DNA from: Pseudomonadota bacterium
GTDB taxonomy: Bacteria > Pseudomonadota > Alphaproteobacteria > Acetobacterales > Acetobacteraceae
DNA length: 6,146 bases
Direction of reading: 5' to 3'
NCBI GenBank assembly: GCA_021798375.1
Contig: JAJZHU010000146.1
Location: 1-6,146, forward strand
Shown here: positions 5,985 to 6,146 of the stretch, in pieces
Position numbering within the stretch: the stretch's first letter is position 1
How the letters are laid out: every line of letters begins with the position of its first letter
Made by a program: the position numbers and the translations under genes
The notes under the pieces: model-generated
Databases searched by the model: none
Told to the model about the DNA's origin: nothing
Seen by the model: only the letters and a program-made list of their open reading frames with translations

Positions 5985-6146
5985 GACAACTCCCCGGCAA
6001 AATGCGCGGCAATACGGGACACCAATTTTTCCGCCACGGCGGTTTTCGCCAAAAGCGGCCAATCCTCCACGCCGTGTGCGGTGATCAGATGCACCTGGTT
6101 GTTCTCGCCGCCCATCACATCACTGCCCACGCCGACATGGTTGGCC
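5981..6146 (-). CDS. coaBC: CoaBC bifunctional coenzyme A biosynthesis protein, C-terminal end (partial)
   Basis: The last 54 codons of a gene entering from the right edge read ANHVGVGSDVMGGENNQVHL, then ITAHGVEDWPLLAKTAVAEK, LVSRIAAHFAGELS and stop. The pattern of a small-residue turn, MGGxxNxVxLIT, GVExWP and a final Lys/Val-Ala helix is the C-terminus of the phosphopantothenate-cysteine ligase (CoaB) domain of CoaBC. The full protein joins cysteine to 4'-phosphopantothenate and decarboxylates the product, two steps of coenzyme A synthesis in the cytoplasm. The decarboxylase domain and most of the ligase domain lie outside the window. Its stop overlaps the dut start by four bases (5981-5984), and coaBC-dut is a common neighbour pair in bacteria. 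The call rests on this short tail plus context. Confidence 0.9.
   Translation of the reverse strand, partial: ANHVGVGSDVMGGENNQVHLITAHGVEDWPLLAKTAVAEKLVSRIAAHFAGELS

Noticed and set aside
5985..6062. Upstream start for dut adding 26 residues
   Set aside because: The extra residues lie within the coaBC coding end and do not resemble dUTPase, whereas the ATG at 5984 has a strong Shine-Dalgarno and an ATGA overlap.

Overview
The window reads as ordinary chromosomal DNA of an alphaproteobacterium. Codons favour G or C at the third position. The gene set (coaBC-dut, an RluD-type pseudouridine synthase, a class A RNase P RNA, a ScsC-like DsbA) and the intergenic palindromes containing TAGAGCA or GCGAAGC suit that group. 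The assignment rests on gene content and repeat style, not on a database search.

Layout from left to right. On the minus strand, 1-846 is the N-terminal 282 codons of a P-type cation ATPase that runs off the left edge. A 33-codon minus-strand ORF (843-944) overlaps its start by ATGA and has its own strong Shine-Dalgarno sequence. Behind it, 945-1253 is non-coding and holds a 15-bp tandem array (1028-1072, with a fourth degenerate copy to 1089) and a long REP-like inverted repeat (1126-1210). An RluC/RluD-type 23S rRNA pseudouridine synthase (1254-2228, minus) is divergent from a 94-residue single-pass membrane protein (2276-2560, plus). That small gene is followed 43-44 nt later by rnpB, the RNase P RNA (about 2604-2996, plus). 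A hairpin at 3007-3034 separates rnpB from a convergent lipoprotein gene of the gamma-glutamyltransferase family (3045-4460, minus), whose active site looks degenerate. Divergent from the lipoprotein gene is a periplasmic DsbA/ScsC-like oxidoreductase (4636-5409, plus) with an unusual CTYC motif. A compound palindromic element (5424-5540) follows and supplies the stop codon of dut (5538-5984, minus), which overlaps the end of coaBC (5981 to the right edge, minus) by ATGA.

Functionally these are housekeeping genes: RNA maturation (rnpB, RluD-type), dUTP removal and thymidylate precursor supply (dut), coenzyme A synthesis (coaBC), plus envelope functions (lipoprotein, thiol oxidoreductase, ion pump). 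I see no phage, defence, CRISPR or transposase module. The points most worth a second look are the coupled 33-codon ORF with its upstream tandem array, the GGT-like lipoprotein that has lost several catalytic residues, and the repeat element that forms the end of dut.
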